From Closterium sp. NIES-65 (Eukaryota; Streptophyta; Zygnematophyceae; Desmidiales; Closteriaceae): a stretch of DNA of 64,000 nucleotides. The notes under the pieces were generated by a model. That model was not told where the DNA came from, did no database searches, and saw only the letters and a list, made by a program, of their open reading frames with translations. The stretch covers positions 1,240,001-1,304,000 of the forward strand of contig CANXME010002067.1 in NCBI GenBank assembly GCA_948144175.1, in the 5' to 3' direction. A program made the translations under genes and the position numbers. Each line of letters begins with the position of its first letter. The stretch's first letter is position 1. This document shows, one piece after another, positions 35,911 to 46,949 of the stretch.

Positions 35911-38840
35911 GCCGCGCGGCAGCTCTAGACTCAGCAGGGACAGCACCAGCACCCTCAGCGGCAGCACCAGCGCCACCAACACCTCCAGCGGCAGGACCTC
36001 CAGCAGCACCAGCAGCAGAACCACCGGCAGGACAGACAGCAGCAGACTCAGCACCAACGCCCTCAGCAGCCCTAGCTCCAGTAGGACCCGCAGGCGTAGC
36101 ACCTCCGGGACCGGCGGCACCAGTACCCTCGACGGTCGAAGAAGCTCCAGCTCCAGCAGTACGCCTCCAGCGGCAAGCAAACCACTCGCGCAGCTCCTGC
36201 GGAGAGAGGGGCTCTTGCCGAGGCGCAGCACCAGGAGAAACCCCAGGCTCAGCGGCTCCAGACGTAGCACCCTCAGGCTCAGCAGCTCCAGACTCAGCAC
36301 CCCCAGGCTCAGCAGCTCCAGACTCGGCACCCCCAGGCTCAGCAACTCCAGACTCAACACCCCCAGGCTCAGCAGCTCCAGCTCCAGTAGGACCCGCAGG
36401 CCCAGCAGCTCCGGGACCGGCAGCACCAGCACCCTCAGCAGTCGAAGGAGCTCCAGCTCTAGCAGCACGCCTCCAGCGGCGAGCAAACCACTCGCGCAGC
36501 TCCTGTGGAGAGAGCGGCTCCCGCCGAGACGAAGCAACCGGAGAGCCCCCAGGTCCAGCAGTCGCAGGCTCCGCACCTCCAGGCTCAGCACCCCCAGGCT
36601 CAGTAGCTCCTGACGTAGCACCTCCCGGCTCAGCACCCCCAGCAGCAGCACCCCCAAGCTCAGCACCCCCCGGCCTCGCACCCCCAGGCTCAGCACCCCC
36701 AGCAGCAGCACCCCCAAGCTCAGCACCCGCAGGCGTAGCACCCCCAGACTCTGCACCCGCAGCAGGACCAGACTCAGCAGCAACCTCGACTGGCTCGACT
36801 GTGTCTACCTGGGACACACCTGAAGGGGCAGGAACCTTAGGGGGGAGGGGGTCTACCGGGGGGGGAACTGACACCAGGAAGTCCGGTGGGGGGGGGAGGG
36901 AAGGAGTACGGTAGGGGAAGAGGCGGTAGAAGGGGACTGACTCGTCGAACGTGACGTCCTGGGAGGACAGAACACGACGAGAGGAGGGGTGGTAGAACTG
37001 CCACCCTGGAGCGTCAGGGGGGAAGCCAAGGAAGACACAGGGAGCAGCACGGGGGGACAGCTTGTCCGCAGATAAGTCGCGGACAAACGCCCGAGATCCC
37101 CAGACACGGAACGCAGACGCATCGCCAACCTTCCCCGTCCACAGTAACACTGGGGACATCGCGGGCCGAGAGACCCTGGGGTGAAGGTTGAGCTGATGCG
37201 CCGCGTACCGAACCGCAAACGGCCACAGAAAATGGGGGGCAGCCGCATGCATCATGGACGTACGAGCGACATCCATGACCATGCCAATGCGGCGCTCAGC
37301 AATCCCATTTTGCTGTGGAGAGTCCGGAAGCGTAAAGGTCTGGCGGATCCCCTGTGCACGACAGTAGTCTCGCAGAAGGCGAGAGGAGAACTCCCCACCT
37401 CGGTTAGAGTGCAGACGCAGAACAGGAAAGTCCGAGCCGAAGCTCCTCCTGAGCTGGAGACGAGCCTTGCGGATCCAGTCGATCAGCACCTCAGTGACAG
37501 CACCCTTGCTGCGCAAGGGGAAGACTGAGGTGTAACGCGAGTAGTCGTCAACCACCAACAGGAAGTAGCGCTCGTGACCCTGCCCACGGACGGGGGCCGG
37601 GCCCCACACGTCCATGTGAAGTGTCTGCAGAGGAGCCTCTGTCGGGGGAAACTGGGATGAGTGAGGAGCAGCCCTGAGGCGCCCCTCGACACAGGGGACA
37701 CAGGAAGGTCCTGGTCCCGAAGGAAGGGGAGGGAGAGACTGGGGAAGACCAGAGACAAGGACACGGGAAGCCATGCCCTGAAGACGGGGCAAGGAGGGGT
37801 GGCCGAGACGGTGGTGCCACAGGAGAGTCTCGTGAGACAGGAGGCGACACGAACAGAGGGCAGACTCAGGACCAGACCTGGACGCAGCAGCAAACACCTG
37901 ACCCGACGCAGCTACCTGACCGGACGCAGGGACAGGAGGAGACTCAGTGGTCAGGGTGTAGAGGCTCGACCCCGGCCGACGCGAGAACGTGGCCAGGTGC
38001 CGGCCTGTGCGTGCGTCCGTGCAGTGGGTCACCCGCTGACTCGCAGGAGTGAACTGGTGAACCCCCGCATCCTGCAGGTCTGCACCACTCACCAAGTTCG
38101 TCGAGAACGAGGGGAGGTACAGGCCAGACAGGGTGCCCGAGGGGGCAGCCGGACACGGGAGGACAGTGGAAAAGTGAGCGAGGACAGGACCCCCAGAGGG
38201 GTCAGCCAGGGAGACTGCAACAGGCCGACCAAGCGGCGTGAGTGTGGTGCGGTCCCGAAAGAAGGAGCGAGAAGCTCCAGAGTCAAGTGTAAAGGTGAGG
38301 GAGGCCGAAGCCAACGTGGTACCTGAGAGCGCAGCCTCACCCGCACCTGAGGAAGCAGACTCACTAGCACCTAGAGCAGCAGCCGCACCTGTACCTGGAG
38401 CAGGAGACTCACTAGCACCCAGAGCAGCAGCAGCCTCACCAGTAGCTAGAGCAGCAGGTCCTATACCCGGGTCAGGCGGTACGCACAGGTGACTGGCACG
38501 GTCAGCACTAGTAGGCAATGCATACATGGCAGTGAGAATAGCATCATAGTCAAGAGCAAATATATCTACCCTCTGCCTAAGCAACTCCACCCAGTCGGGG
38601 AGCTCAGCCTCGTCGCCAAACACGGTACGCCAGGCGTCGCTCAGACGGGCGAAGCAGCGGGACTGTGTATGACCAGGTGTCCCACAAGGCTGACCAGTCC
38701 AAGCACCAGTGAGAATCACGTAAGAGCAGCGAACAGAACTGAGAGACCCTCTACTCTGAGCGTACCACTCACGAAGCTGCCGAGGCGTGAGAGACGCGCG
38801 GGGGGGGTCGCGGGAGCTGCATCTGGCCGCCACCAGTAGT
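35911..38840 (-). pseudogene. Copia-1 Gag remnant, protease, integrase and Pro/Ala-rich linker
   Basis: Begins with the Gag C-terminal element LTPRQLREWYAQ and Cys/His motif (QPCGTPGHTQSRCF); the Gag N-terminus is absent. Protease DSGAS lies in FTLDSGASRSFFRD. The pre-integrase finger is HHRLGHPSL ... CVPCVEG. Integrase has MDVWG and NGIAERR but HSNRGGEF where relatives have HSDRGGEF, so the second catalytic Asp is lost. The repetitive linker (36000-36800) has GGAEPGGA-type repeats. Frame is lost at 35911. Confidence 0.92.
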
Positions 38841-40328
38841 AGAAGCAGCAGGAGTGGTAGCAGTAGTAGCGCCACCACCCCTACAGCCCCAACCAGTGTA
38901 CCACTCACGCAGCTGCTGGGGCGTGAGGGACTCACGCAGACGTCGATGGGGCTGCATCTGGCTCCACCAGTAGAGGCAGGAGCAGGAGTAGCAGCAGTAA
39001 GGCAGGCAGCCAGGCAAGCCAAAAAGGGAGGCAGGCAGGCAAGCAGGCGACGCGCAACGTGCTAGCAGGGCAGGGGCTCACCAGTGGTGGGTAGAGTAGG
39101 CTCGGCGACTCAGCGGCTCGGCAGCACGGCGGCTCTGCGGCTCGGGCAACTCGGGCGGCTCGGCGGCAGAGCGGCTCGGCAGCAACTGCAGCTCGGCAGC
39201 TCGGCGACCCGGCGGCGCGGCTGTAGGGCGGCTCGGCTGCTGGGAGGCTCGGGTGTAGAGCGGCTTGGCTGCAGGGCGGCTCGGCTGCTGGGAGGCTCGG
39301 GTGTAGAGCGGCTCGGCGGCGAGGCGGCTCGGCTGCAGGGCGGCTCGAGACGAAGGAGGAGGAGAAGCAGGGGAGACCACACACCTGCCACCCCTCAGCT
39401 GGCCTCTCCCGTCCCCCCGAAGGAGCTGCGACGGGCGACGGGAAAAAGGGGGGGGGGGGAGGCGGCTCGGGCGGCTCGGGCGGCTCGGGCGGCTCGGGCG
39501 GCTCAGGCGGCTCGGGCAGCTCGGGCAGTCAGCGGCACAGGCGGCTCGAGCGGCTCGGCTCCTCAGCTGCGCAGACGGCTCGGGCGGCTCAGGCTGCACG
39601 GCGGCTAACGGGCGGCGTGGGGGGCCGGGACGGCGGCGTGCAGCAGGGACGGGCGGCGCACGGGCGGTGTGAGGCCGGGACGAGTGAGGGGCCAGGACGG
39701 GCGGCGTCCTGGCGCCGAGGGGCCGAGACAGGAGAGCGCGGTCGGGGCGGGCGGCACAGGGCGGCTTGGGGCCGAGACGGGCGCGCGCGGGTGGCTAGGG
39801 GCCTGAACGGGCGGCGCGCGAGCGGCTAGGGGCCGGGACGGGCGCGCGCGGGTGGCTAGGGGCCGGGACGGACGGCGCGCGGGCGGCTAGGGGCCTGAAC
39901 GGGCGGCGCGCGAGCGGCTAGGGGCCGGGACGGGCGGCGCGCGGGCGGCTAAGGGCCGGGACGGGCGGCGCGCGGGCGGCTAGGGGCCTGAACGGGCGGC
40001 GCGCGAGCGGCTAGGGGCCGGGACGGGCGGCGCGCGGGCGGCTAAGGGCCGGAACGGGCGGCGCGCGAGCGGCTAGGGGCCGGGACGGGCGGCGCGCGGG
40101 CGGCTAGGGGCCTGAACGGGCGGCGCGCGAGCGGCTAGGGGCCGGGACGGGCGGCGCGCGGGCGGCTAAGGGCCGGGACGGGCGGCGCGCGGGCGGCTAG
40201 GGGCCTGAACGGGCGGCGCGCGAGCGGCTAGGGGCCTGAACGGGCGGCGCGCGAGCGGCTAGGGGCCGGAACGGGCGTGCGCGGGCGGCTAGGGGGCCGC
40301 AGGGCAGGCCGAAAGAGTGAGAGCGAGG
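38841..40328 (-). repeat. Copia-1 leader: GC-rich tandem repeats
   Basis: 38841-39060 holds a duplicated Gag-like segment (LTPQQLREWY again). 39080-39600 has GGCTCGGGC-type 9-15-bp repeats. 39600-40300 has about 17 units of a 30-32-bp sequence (GGCCGGGACGGGCGGCGCGC, then GGCGGCTAG). Equivalent but unrelated-in-detail arrays fill the leader of copia-2 and copia-3. Confidence 0.85.
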
Positions 40329-40348
40329 GCCCGGAGCGCGCTCCGGGC
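40329..40348 (-). other. Hairpin in the copia-1 leader
   Basis: GCCCGGAG-CGCG-CTCCGGGC, 8-bp stem, about 65 nt inside the 5' LTR. Counterparts lie in copia-2 and copia-3 at similar distance. Position would suit a packaging or dimerisation signal (inference). Confidence 0.5.
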
Positions 40349-40397
40349 AGAAAAAAAAGTTTAAAAATGGTGGGCCCTAAGCACAGTTCCCACGGGG

Positions 40398-40414
40398 GAA
40401 CCTGCTCGATACCA
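40398..40414 (-). promoter_or_regulatory. Copia-1 primer-binding site
   Basis: Minus strand TGGTATCGAGCAGGTTC directly after the 5' LTR. It is one base short of the plant copia site TGGTATCAGAGC (complement of the initiator Met tRNA 3' end). Confidence 0.75.
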
Positions 40415-40551
40415 TGTAGAGAATAGAACGAGAATGAAATGAACTATGAGTGAAGTGAGTACAAATAGCAAAGCCCTAATTGGGTTGTACCCCCTATGGT
40501 ATACCCCACTGTAGCCTACACAACAGCATAAGCTACATATATGTTCTGACA
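40415..40551 (-). repeat. Copia-1 5' LTR
   Basis: 137 bp, identical to 33324-33460. Confidence 0.95.
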
Positions 40552-40556
40552 GCACC
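40552..40556 (+). repeat. Copia-1 target-site duplication GCACC, right copy
   Basis: Matches 33319-33323. Confidence 0.95.
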
Positions 40557-41274
40557 AAGGGTCATACGGAGGTTGCTAACGGGCCCTGTGTCGGTCTCGA
40601 GAAGAAGAAGCGAGTGGGAAGCGCAGTGGGGCAAGAAGATCGATTGGAAGGCGGTGCTGCAGAGAAGGGACTCGCTGGCTATTCCCTACCGAGCAAGGGA
40701 CGTGGTGCTCAGGATGCATAGCAAGAATCTACAGGTTGGGGGGAGGCTAGTGTTTCTTGGCCCCAGGGGATGCTGCCCACACCGTGGGGAGCCTGAAACC
40801 CTAGTCCACTGCATGCTCACCTGCCCGGTCATCCAACCAGTCATCGGCGTGCTTCTAAACTCGCTCCGCATGATTGACCCCGCGGATCGAACTGAGTCAT
40901 TGGGGGACATGCTGTTTCAGGCGGGAGCCACGAGGTCCGGGTTTCCGGGCGGAACGCTAACGGCGGTAACGATGCGTCGGATCTGGCTCACTCGGGTGGA
41001 TGCGGTGTACAAGAGAGAGAGGTTTCATAGGAAAAAGGTGGCGAGGGCGGCGATTTTTGATTTTATGATGCATGCGCGGGTGTACAGGACGGTGAAGGCA
41101 AAGAAGGCAACTGGCAAAGGGGCGGGCAAACAGCAACGGGACCCGTCGGAAGGTTTGGCGGGAGACGAGAGAGCTGCGATGGCCAGGATCTGCGAGCCGG
41201 GGGAGCAGGCCAAGTGGAGGGAAGGATTCCTCTCCATCTGGCAGAATCCGAGGACTTTCCACCGCCCGCCGTAA
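40557..41274 (+). pseudogene. LINE ORF2 C-terminal part with zinc-binding domain
   Basis: In frame with 33323 once copia-1 is removed. Encodes WEAQWGKKIDWKAVLQRRD and a reverse-transcriptase zinc-binding motif (CCPHRGEPETLVHCMLTCPV), then a basic tail ending WQNPRTFHRPP and TAA. The poly(A) tail follows 111 bp later. Confidence 0.88.
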
Positions 41275-41385
41275 ATGCTACAAGGAGGGGGGGCACCTCA
41301 ACCACGGCTGGTGGTGTCAGCTCCTCCAGAATACAGTTACGACTGTGCATGTATTTGCATTTGTATTAATGCAGACTCATTCTAC

Positions 41386-41412
41386 AAAAAAAAAAAAAAA
41401 AAAAAAAAAAAA
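41386..41412 (+). repeat. LINE poly(A) tail
   Basis: 27 consecutive A marking the 3' end of the LINE. Confidence 0.9.
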
Positions 41413-42138
41413 CAAGAGGCGACGAAATCGTCTTAAGGTTGCGAAGCGTTTTGCGTTTTCCAAAACTCCATTGTCCATGTAGAAATTCAAATTGTATGGA
41501 ATGCATGAGGCAACAATATTGTTTCAAAGATGCATAGCTTTTGGATTTATGAGTATTACTTAAGCTTTCATAGATCCTTTATCCATATTCATTCAGTTTA
41601 ATGCTAGATACTTGTATGATGGTTTGTGTTGTGGTAGAAAAGGAAAACCCAACTAAATGTTGACAGTCTTAGTGTTCTAGGTGATATAAAATTCAATGAA
41701 ACAGCAAAAATGAATTTATCCCTTCAAACATGCGAATTTCGAACTGGCGACCTTAGGCACATTCCCAAAATCTAAACGACAATCAATTCAACTATCGCTT
41801 TACCTTACTTGGTTTACTTGACTTAATAATGTTTTCTGTGTCAGTTATAAAACTATCGTTCCGCAGGAGGCGAACTCGTGACCATTACATTCCGGGACAT
41901 CATTCAATCGACTGAGCGGATTTCGCTGACCGCGATATGCAACAAATTATTTCGGTACGTTTTATTTGCGACGAATCTGTTCATTGCCTAGGGTTTGTCG
42001 CGTCCCTTTTTTTCTCTCCCTCGTCAGTTGGAGCTTACAATGTTCCCACTAGTCACGCTGCTCCACCTACCTATGCCAAGGTGAGATTAATCTTACCTAT
42101 CATCTAGAACTAAGTTAGGTGATCACGAATTAGACTAA
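41413..42138. other. AT-richer intergenic DNA with two tRNA-like T-arm motifs
   Basis: No ORF. On the minus strand, CCAGTTCGAAATTCG (41732-41746) and CACGAGTTCGCCTCCTG (41867-41883), each about 30-50 nt after AGTYGATTGA-like stretches, resemble decayed tRNA or tRNA-derived SINE heads. Neither folds into a proper cloverleaf that I can draw. Confidence 0.3.
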
Positions 42139-42143
42139 CACTT
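42139..42143 (+). repeat. Copia-2 target-site duplication CACTT, left copy
   Basis: Repeated at 47149-47153. Confidence 0.95.
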
Positions 42144-42274
42144 TGAGAAGAATTGAACGAGAATGAAATGAGTATGAACGAAGTGAGTACAAATAGGAAA
42201 CCCTAATTGTGTTGTACCCCCTATGGGATACCCCACTATAGCCTACACAAGCAAGTAAGCTATGTGTTCTGACA
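42144..42274 (-). repeat. Copia-2 3' LTR
   Basis: 131 bp, TGTCAGAACACATAGC at its minus-strand start, identical to 47018-47148. Confidence 0.95.
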
Positions 42275-42454
42275 CACCCCCATAGGCAAAGTGGGGGAGA
42301 ACAAAGGGTCACAAGACCAGTCAAGCAAAGCAAAGCAAAGCTCAGGGTGGATCACAAAGTCACCACGCATTCCGAGCACAAGTTCAAAGGCCACAAGGCC
42401 AGTTCACATGCAAGATCATATATAGAGGTATACAAGAGTCAAGCAAGCAAGAGC

Positions 42455-43080
42455 AGGAAGAGAGGAAGCAGGAGGAGAAGGCAAAGGGGCACGCAGAGGA
42501 GCAGTGGACGGACGCAGTGACATCCGGTGCGTGCCAGGGACAGGAGGAGGACGCTGACGCGACCCGCGACCACTAGCGCGCTCAGTACGAACAGGCGACA
42601 CAGGACGAGACGCAGGCTCACGACGCTCAGTAAGACCTCCAGTCGGACCAGCGTAGGGAGAAGGAGCAGGCAAAGGGGAGGCAGGCTGTAGCTGTGGCTG
42701 TGACCGGACAGGCTGCGGACCCTCTAAGGGAGGAGGAGGAGGTGTAAGACCAAGAACCTGCTGCAAGTACCACTCACGGAGCTGCTGAGGGCCGGGGACG
42801 GTGCGAGAGCGCTGCTGCTGCTGTGGCTGCTGCTGCGGCTGCTGCTGCTGCTGCTGCTGGCGCTGACCACCCCCAGAGCTGCTCCGCTGGGACGAGCCAC
42901 TCCGACCCCCGCCTCCACCGCCACCCCCGCCTCCACCGCCACCCCCGTCTCCACCGCCACCTCCCCCACGAGGACCGTCGCTCCCACTGCTCCCACCGCC
43001 TCCTCCGCTACCACCTCCGCCGCCACCTCCGCCTCCTCCGCCGCCACCTCCGCCGCCACCTCCGCCTCCACCGCCGCCAC
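42455..43080 (-). pseudogene. Copia-2 secondary Gly-rich segment fused to linker fragment
   Basis: Repeats the Gag GGGGGGDGG, QRSSSGGGQ and TVPGPQQLREWYLQ sequence of 44840-45115 almost exactly, then switches at LQ to QVLGL and the linker (TGGLTERREPASRP, TAPLRAPLPSPP). It ends where SSLPALA meets 3' UTR through GCAGGAAGAGAGGA. It is probably translated only after a frameshift, if at all. Confidence 0.85.
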
Positions 43081-45338
43081 AAGTACGTCCTGGGAGGACA
43101 GAACACGTCGAGAGGTGGGGTGGTAAAACTGCCACCCAGGGGCGTCGGGGGGGAACCCCAGGAAGACGCAAGGAGAAGCACGAGGGGATAGCTTGTCCGC
43201 AGACAGGTCGCGAACAAACGCCCGAGATCCCCAGACCCGGAACGCCGACGCATCGCCAACCTTCCCCGTCCACAGCAGGGCTGGGGAGGTCTCCGGTCGA
43301 GAGACCCTGGGGTGGAGGTTGATCTGGTGCGCAGCGTAACTGACCGCAAACGGCCACAGAAAATGGGGAGCAGCCGCATGCATCATAGACGTACGAGCGA
43401 CGTCCATGACCATGCCAATGCGGCGCTCAGCAATCCCATTCTGCTGTGGTGAGTCCGGAAGCGTGAAGGTCTGACGGATGCCTCGCGCACGACAGTAGGC
43501 ACTCAGGAGGCCAGAGGAGAACTCTCCGCCTCTGTCCGAGTGCAGACGTAAAACAGGGAAGTCAGAGCCAAAGCTCCTCCGAAGCTGGAGACGAGCTGCG
43601 CGGATCCAGTCGATCAACACCTCAGTGACCTCACCCTTGCTGCGCAAGGGGAAGACTGTGGTGTAACGCGAGTAGTCGTCAACCACCAGCAGGAAGTAGC
43701 GCTCCTGACCCTGTCCACGGACGCGGGCTGGGCCCCACACGTCCATGTGAAGCGTCTGCAACGGGGCCTCTGTCGGAGGAAACTGGGAGGAGTGAGGGGC
43801 AGCACGCTGGCGCCCCTCGACACAGGGGACACAGGTGGGGCCAGGGCCCGGAGGAAGGGGAGGGAGAGACCGGGGAAGACCAGACACAAGGACTCGCGAG
43901 GCCATGCCTCTGAGCCGAAGCAGAGAGGGGTGGCCAAGGCGGTGGTGCCAGAGGAGGGTCTCGTGAGACAGACGACGACACGAGCAGGGGGCAGACTCAG
44001 GACCAGACCTGGACGCTGCAGCAAACACCTGACCAGACGAAGGGACCCTACCAGACTCAGCACCTGGAGGAGAAGCAGTGGTCAGTGTGTACAGGCTCGA
44101 CCCTGGCCGACGTGTAAACGTAGCCAGGTGGCGACCTGTATCCGCCTCCGTGCAGTGGGTCACCCGCTGACGAGCAGGGGTGAACTGGTGGACACCCACA
44201 TCCTGGAGGTCAGCACCACTCACCAAGTTCGTCGAGAACGAGGGGAGGTAGAGACCAGTCAGGGTGCCAGAGGGGGCCGCCGGACACGGGAGGACAGTGG
44301 AGAAGCGAGACATGACAGGCCCCCCAGAGGGGTCAGCCAGGGACACCGCAACCGGCCGACTCAGCGGCGTGAGAGTGGTGCGGTCCCTAAAGAAGGAGCG
44401 AGACGCTCCAGAGTCAAGGGTGAAGGTGTGAGAGGCCAAAGCCGACACAGTGCCTGAGAGGGCAGACTCACCAGCACCTGAGAGCACAGACGCACTGGCA
44501 CCTAGAGCAGCAGCCTCACTAGTACCTGACGCGGCAGTACCAATGCCCGGGTCGGGCGGGAAACACCGGTAACAGTCATCCTCATCACTACCAGTCACAG
44601 CATACATAGCAGAGAGAATAGCATCAAAATCAAGATCATAAATAGCTACACCAGCCCTAGACAGCTCTCCCCAGCGGGGGATCTCAGCGGCCTCCGGAAA
44701 CTGCTGACGCCAGGCGTCGGTCAGGCGGCCAAAGCAGCGGCGGGCTGTGTGGGCGCCTCCACACCTCTCCCCTGCACGGTCACCTGTGCGAAGAACGTAG
44801 GGGCAGGGACCAAGCGCACCACCACGCTGACGCTGCAAGTACCACTCACGGAGCTGCTGAGGGCCGGGGACGGTGCGAGAGCGCTGCTGCTGCTGTGGCT
44901 GCTGCTGCGGCTGCTGCTGCTGCTGCTGCTGGCGCTGACCACCCCCAGAGCTGCTCCGCTGGGACGAGCCACTCCGACCCCCGCCTCCACCGCCACCCCC
45001 GCCTCCACCGCCACCCCCGTCTCCACCGCCACCTCCCCCACCAGGACCGTCGCTCCCACTGCTCCCACCGCCTCCTCCGCTACCACCTCCGCCGCCACCT
45101 CCGCCTCCACCGCCGCCACCAGTACCTCCACTCCCGCCACCACCCCCACCGCCACCCCCACTCCCCCCGCCACCCCCACCGCCTCCTCCACCGCCCCCTC
45201 TAGCTCCACCCGCTCCCTTGCCCCCTTTGCCCTTGCCAGAGCGGCGTCTGCCGCTGGGGGCAGACGCCGCGCCGACCGACTCAAAACCAGTGAGGTCGGC
45301 CGCAGCGGCAGAGGCGACAGAGGGCAGCAGGGGGGGGA
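43081..45338 (-). pseudogene. Copia-2 Gag C-terminus, protease and integrase
   Basis: Gly-rich region, Cys/His motif (GERCGGAHTARRCF), protease DSGAS (FTLDSGASRSFFRD), HHRLGHPSL finger and complete DDE triad (MDVWG, HSDRGGEF, NGIAERR), ending at the rearrangement after SSQDV. In a different frame from the Gag N-terminus because of an extra G in a G-run at 45331-45338. Confidence 0.9.
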
Positions 45339-46010
45339 AGGACCACACCCCTCAAAGATGGGGGTGCGAGGGTCACCCCGAGAGGCCCCTACAGCGACAA
45401 TACTCTTCTCAGCCGCTAGCAGGGACTCCTCAAGGAGATCGACAGTGAGAGTGGTGGGACAGACAGAGAGAAACTGGTCCCTAACGGCACGAAGGGACTC
45501 AGGGAGACGGGTGACGAGAAAGTAGAGAGTGATGTACATGGGAGGAGGGTTCGCAGCGCGGAACTCAGCAGGAAGGGCAGCGCGGTAGCGGGTGTCACTA
45601 GCACGGAGGTGGGTAACGAGGTCAGCAACAGTGGGAAAGGAGGCGAGGTCAGGGAAGAGAAACGGTAGCATGAGGCGGCTAAGGGTAGCGGAGGAAGGGG
45701 AGGAGTAGCGTGCAACTACAGCGTCGTACAAGGCCTGAGCGGTCTTGCACTGACTAAAGTGGGCACGCTCAGAGGAAGGGAGGTGGCGACGCACAGCAAG
45801 ACGTGCAGCAGCATCGCGGGTCGCCCACTTGGAGCGAACGGCAGAGTCAGCATCAGCAGGTGGGGCAGGGACAGCGCCAGAGACAAAGTCAAAGAGAGAG
45901 ACCTCATCTATCGCATCACATAGTAAGTACAGCTGCAGGTCTTCAATCCAGACGGCAAAGTCAATGGCCCTCCCCTCAGCGTCAAAAGTAAGGACATTGG
46001 GGGTGGCCAT
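45339..46010 (-). pseudogene. Copia-2 Gag N-terminal region
   Basis: Starts ATG at 46010 (MATPNVLTFDAEGRAIDFAV). Contains the copia Gag blocks WIEDLQLYLLC, WATRDAAARLAVRRHLPSSE, ALYDAVVARYSSPS and TLTVDLLEESLLAAEKSI. The frame breaks at the G-run near 45335 before the Gly-rich part. Confidence 0.9.
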
Positions 46011-46949
46011 GGCAGCAGCTGAAAGTCTCACCGGGCTGGGAGAGTCGGGTAGTGCAGCAGCAGAGGAACACAGCTCAGGAACAGCGGCACGGCTCGGGCG
46101 GCTCGGGTTGCTGGGGCGGCGCGGGCGGCTCGGGCGGCTCGGGCGGCTCGGGCGGCTCGGGCGGCTCGGGCGGCTGGGGCGGCTCGGGCGGCTCGCGCGG
46201 CTCGGGCGGCTCGGGCGGCTCGGGCGGCTCGGGTTGCTGGGGCGGCGTGGGCGGCTCGGGCGGCTCGGGCTGCTGGGCTGTACGGGCGGCTCGTGCGGCG
46301 CTGGTGTCGGGACGGGCGGCTCACTGGCGGCTCGCGGGCGGCTGTACAGGCGGCTCAGGGACGGCGGCGCGGGCGGCTCAGGGAGCTCACGGGCGGCTGC
46401 GACGGGCGGCTCGCGGGCGTCGGGCGCTAGGGCGTTGGGGCGACGGCGGGCGGCGCTCAGGCGTTCGGGCGGGCGGCCGTAAGGGCGAAAGGGCGGTCGG
46501 CGCTCGGGCGCTAGGGCGGGCGGCCGGCCGTCAGGGCGCTTGGGCGAGGGGCGCACGGGCGCTAGGGCGGGCGGCCGTCAGGGCGCTAGGGCGAGCGGCG
46601 CTCGGGCGCTAGGGCGGGCGGCCGTCAGGGCTCTAGGGCGGGCGGCGCTCGGGCGCTAGGGCGGGCGGCGCTCGGGCGCTAGGGCGGGCGGCGCTCGGGC
46701 GCTAGGGCGGGCGGCGCTACGGGCGCTGGGGCGGGCGGCCGTCAGGGCGCTAGGGCGGGCGGCCGTCAGGGCGCTAGGGCGGTTGGCGCTCTGGCGCTAG
46801 GGCGGGCGGCCGTCAGGGCGCTAGGGCGGGCGGCCGTCAGGGCGCTAGGGCGGGCGGCCGTCAGGGCACTAGGGCGGGCGGCCGTAAGAGGAGGGAGCGG
46901 CGGGAGCGCGACGGTAGGGGCGACACGCAGGGTCGCTAGAAAAAAGAAC
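46011..46949 (-). repeat. Copia-2 leader: GC-rich tandem repeats
   Basis: 46080-46280 repeats GGCTCGGGC. 46430-46890 has about 16 units of GGCGCTAGGGCGGGCGGCCG-like 20-27 bp. Not coding. Confidence 0.85.

Larger units (their letters stand above)
33324..40551 (-). mobile_element. Ty1/copia element copia-1, nested in the LINE
   Basis: 7228 bp, minus strand. LTRs 33324-33460 and 40415-40551 (137 bp) are identical by eye, start TGTCAGAA and end CTCTACA on the minus strand. The primer site follows the 5' LTR (TGGTATCGAGCAGGTT), and a TGGGGGTG polypurine end precedes the 3' LTR. It lacks the first 230 or so Gag residues, carries a pol frameshift near 35911, a stop at 34433-34431, and Asp-to-Asn in the integrase triad. 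It is young by LTR identity but cannot be autonomous. Confidence 0.95.
31510..41412 (+). mobile_element. 5'-truncated LINE (non-LTR retrotransposon), interrupted by copia-1
   Basis: LINE sequence spans about 31555-33323 and 40557-41412 and ends in 27 A residues (41386-41412). It starts within the RT domain, so the endonuclease and 5' part are missing, the usual 5' truncation. Removing copia-1 plus one GCACC copy (7233 bp, a multiple of three) restores a continuous frame. I could not find convincing LINE target duplications. Confidence 0.88.

Noticed and set aside
42823-43191. Plus-strand His/Arg-rich and other ORFs opposite copia Gly-rich regions
   Set aside because: Antisense shadows of the copia Gag repeats.
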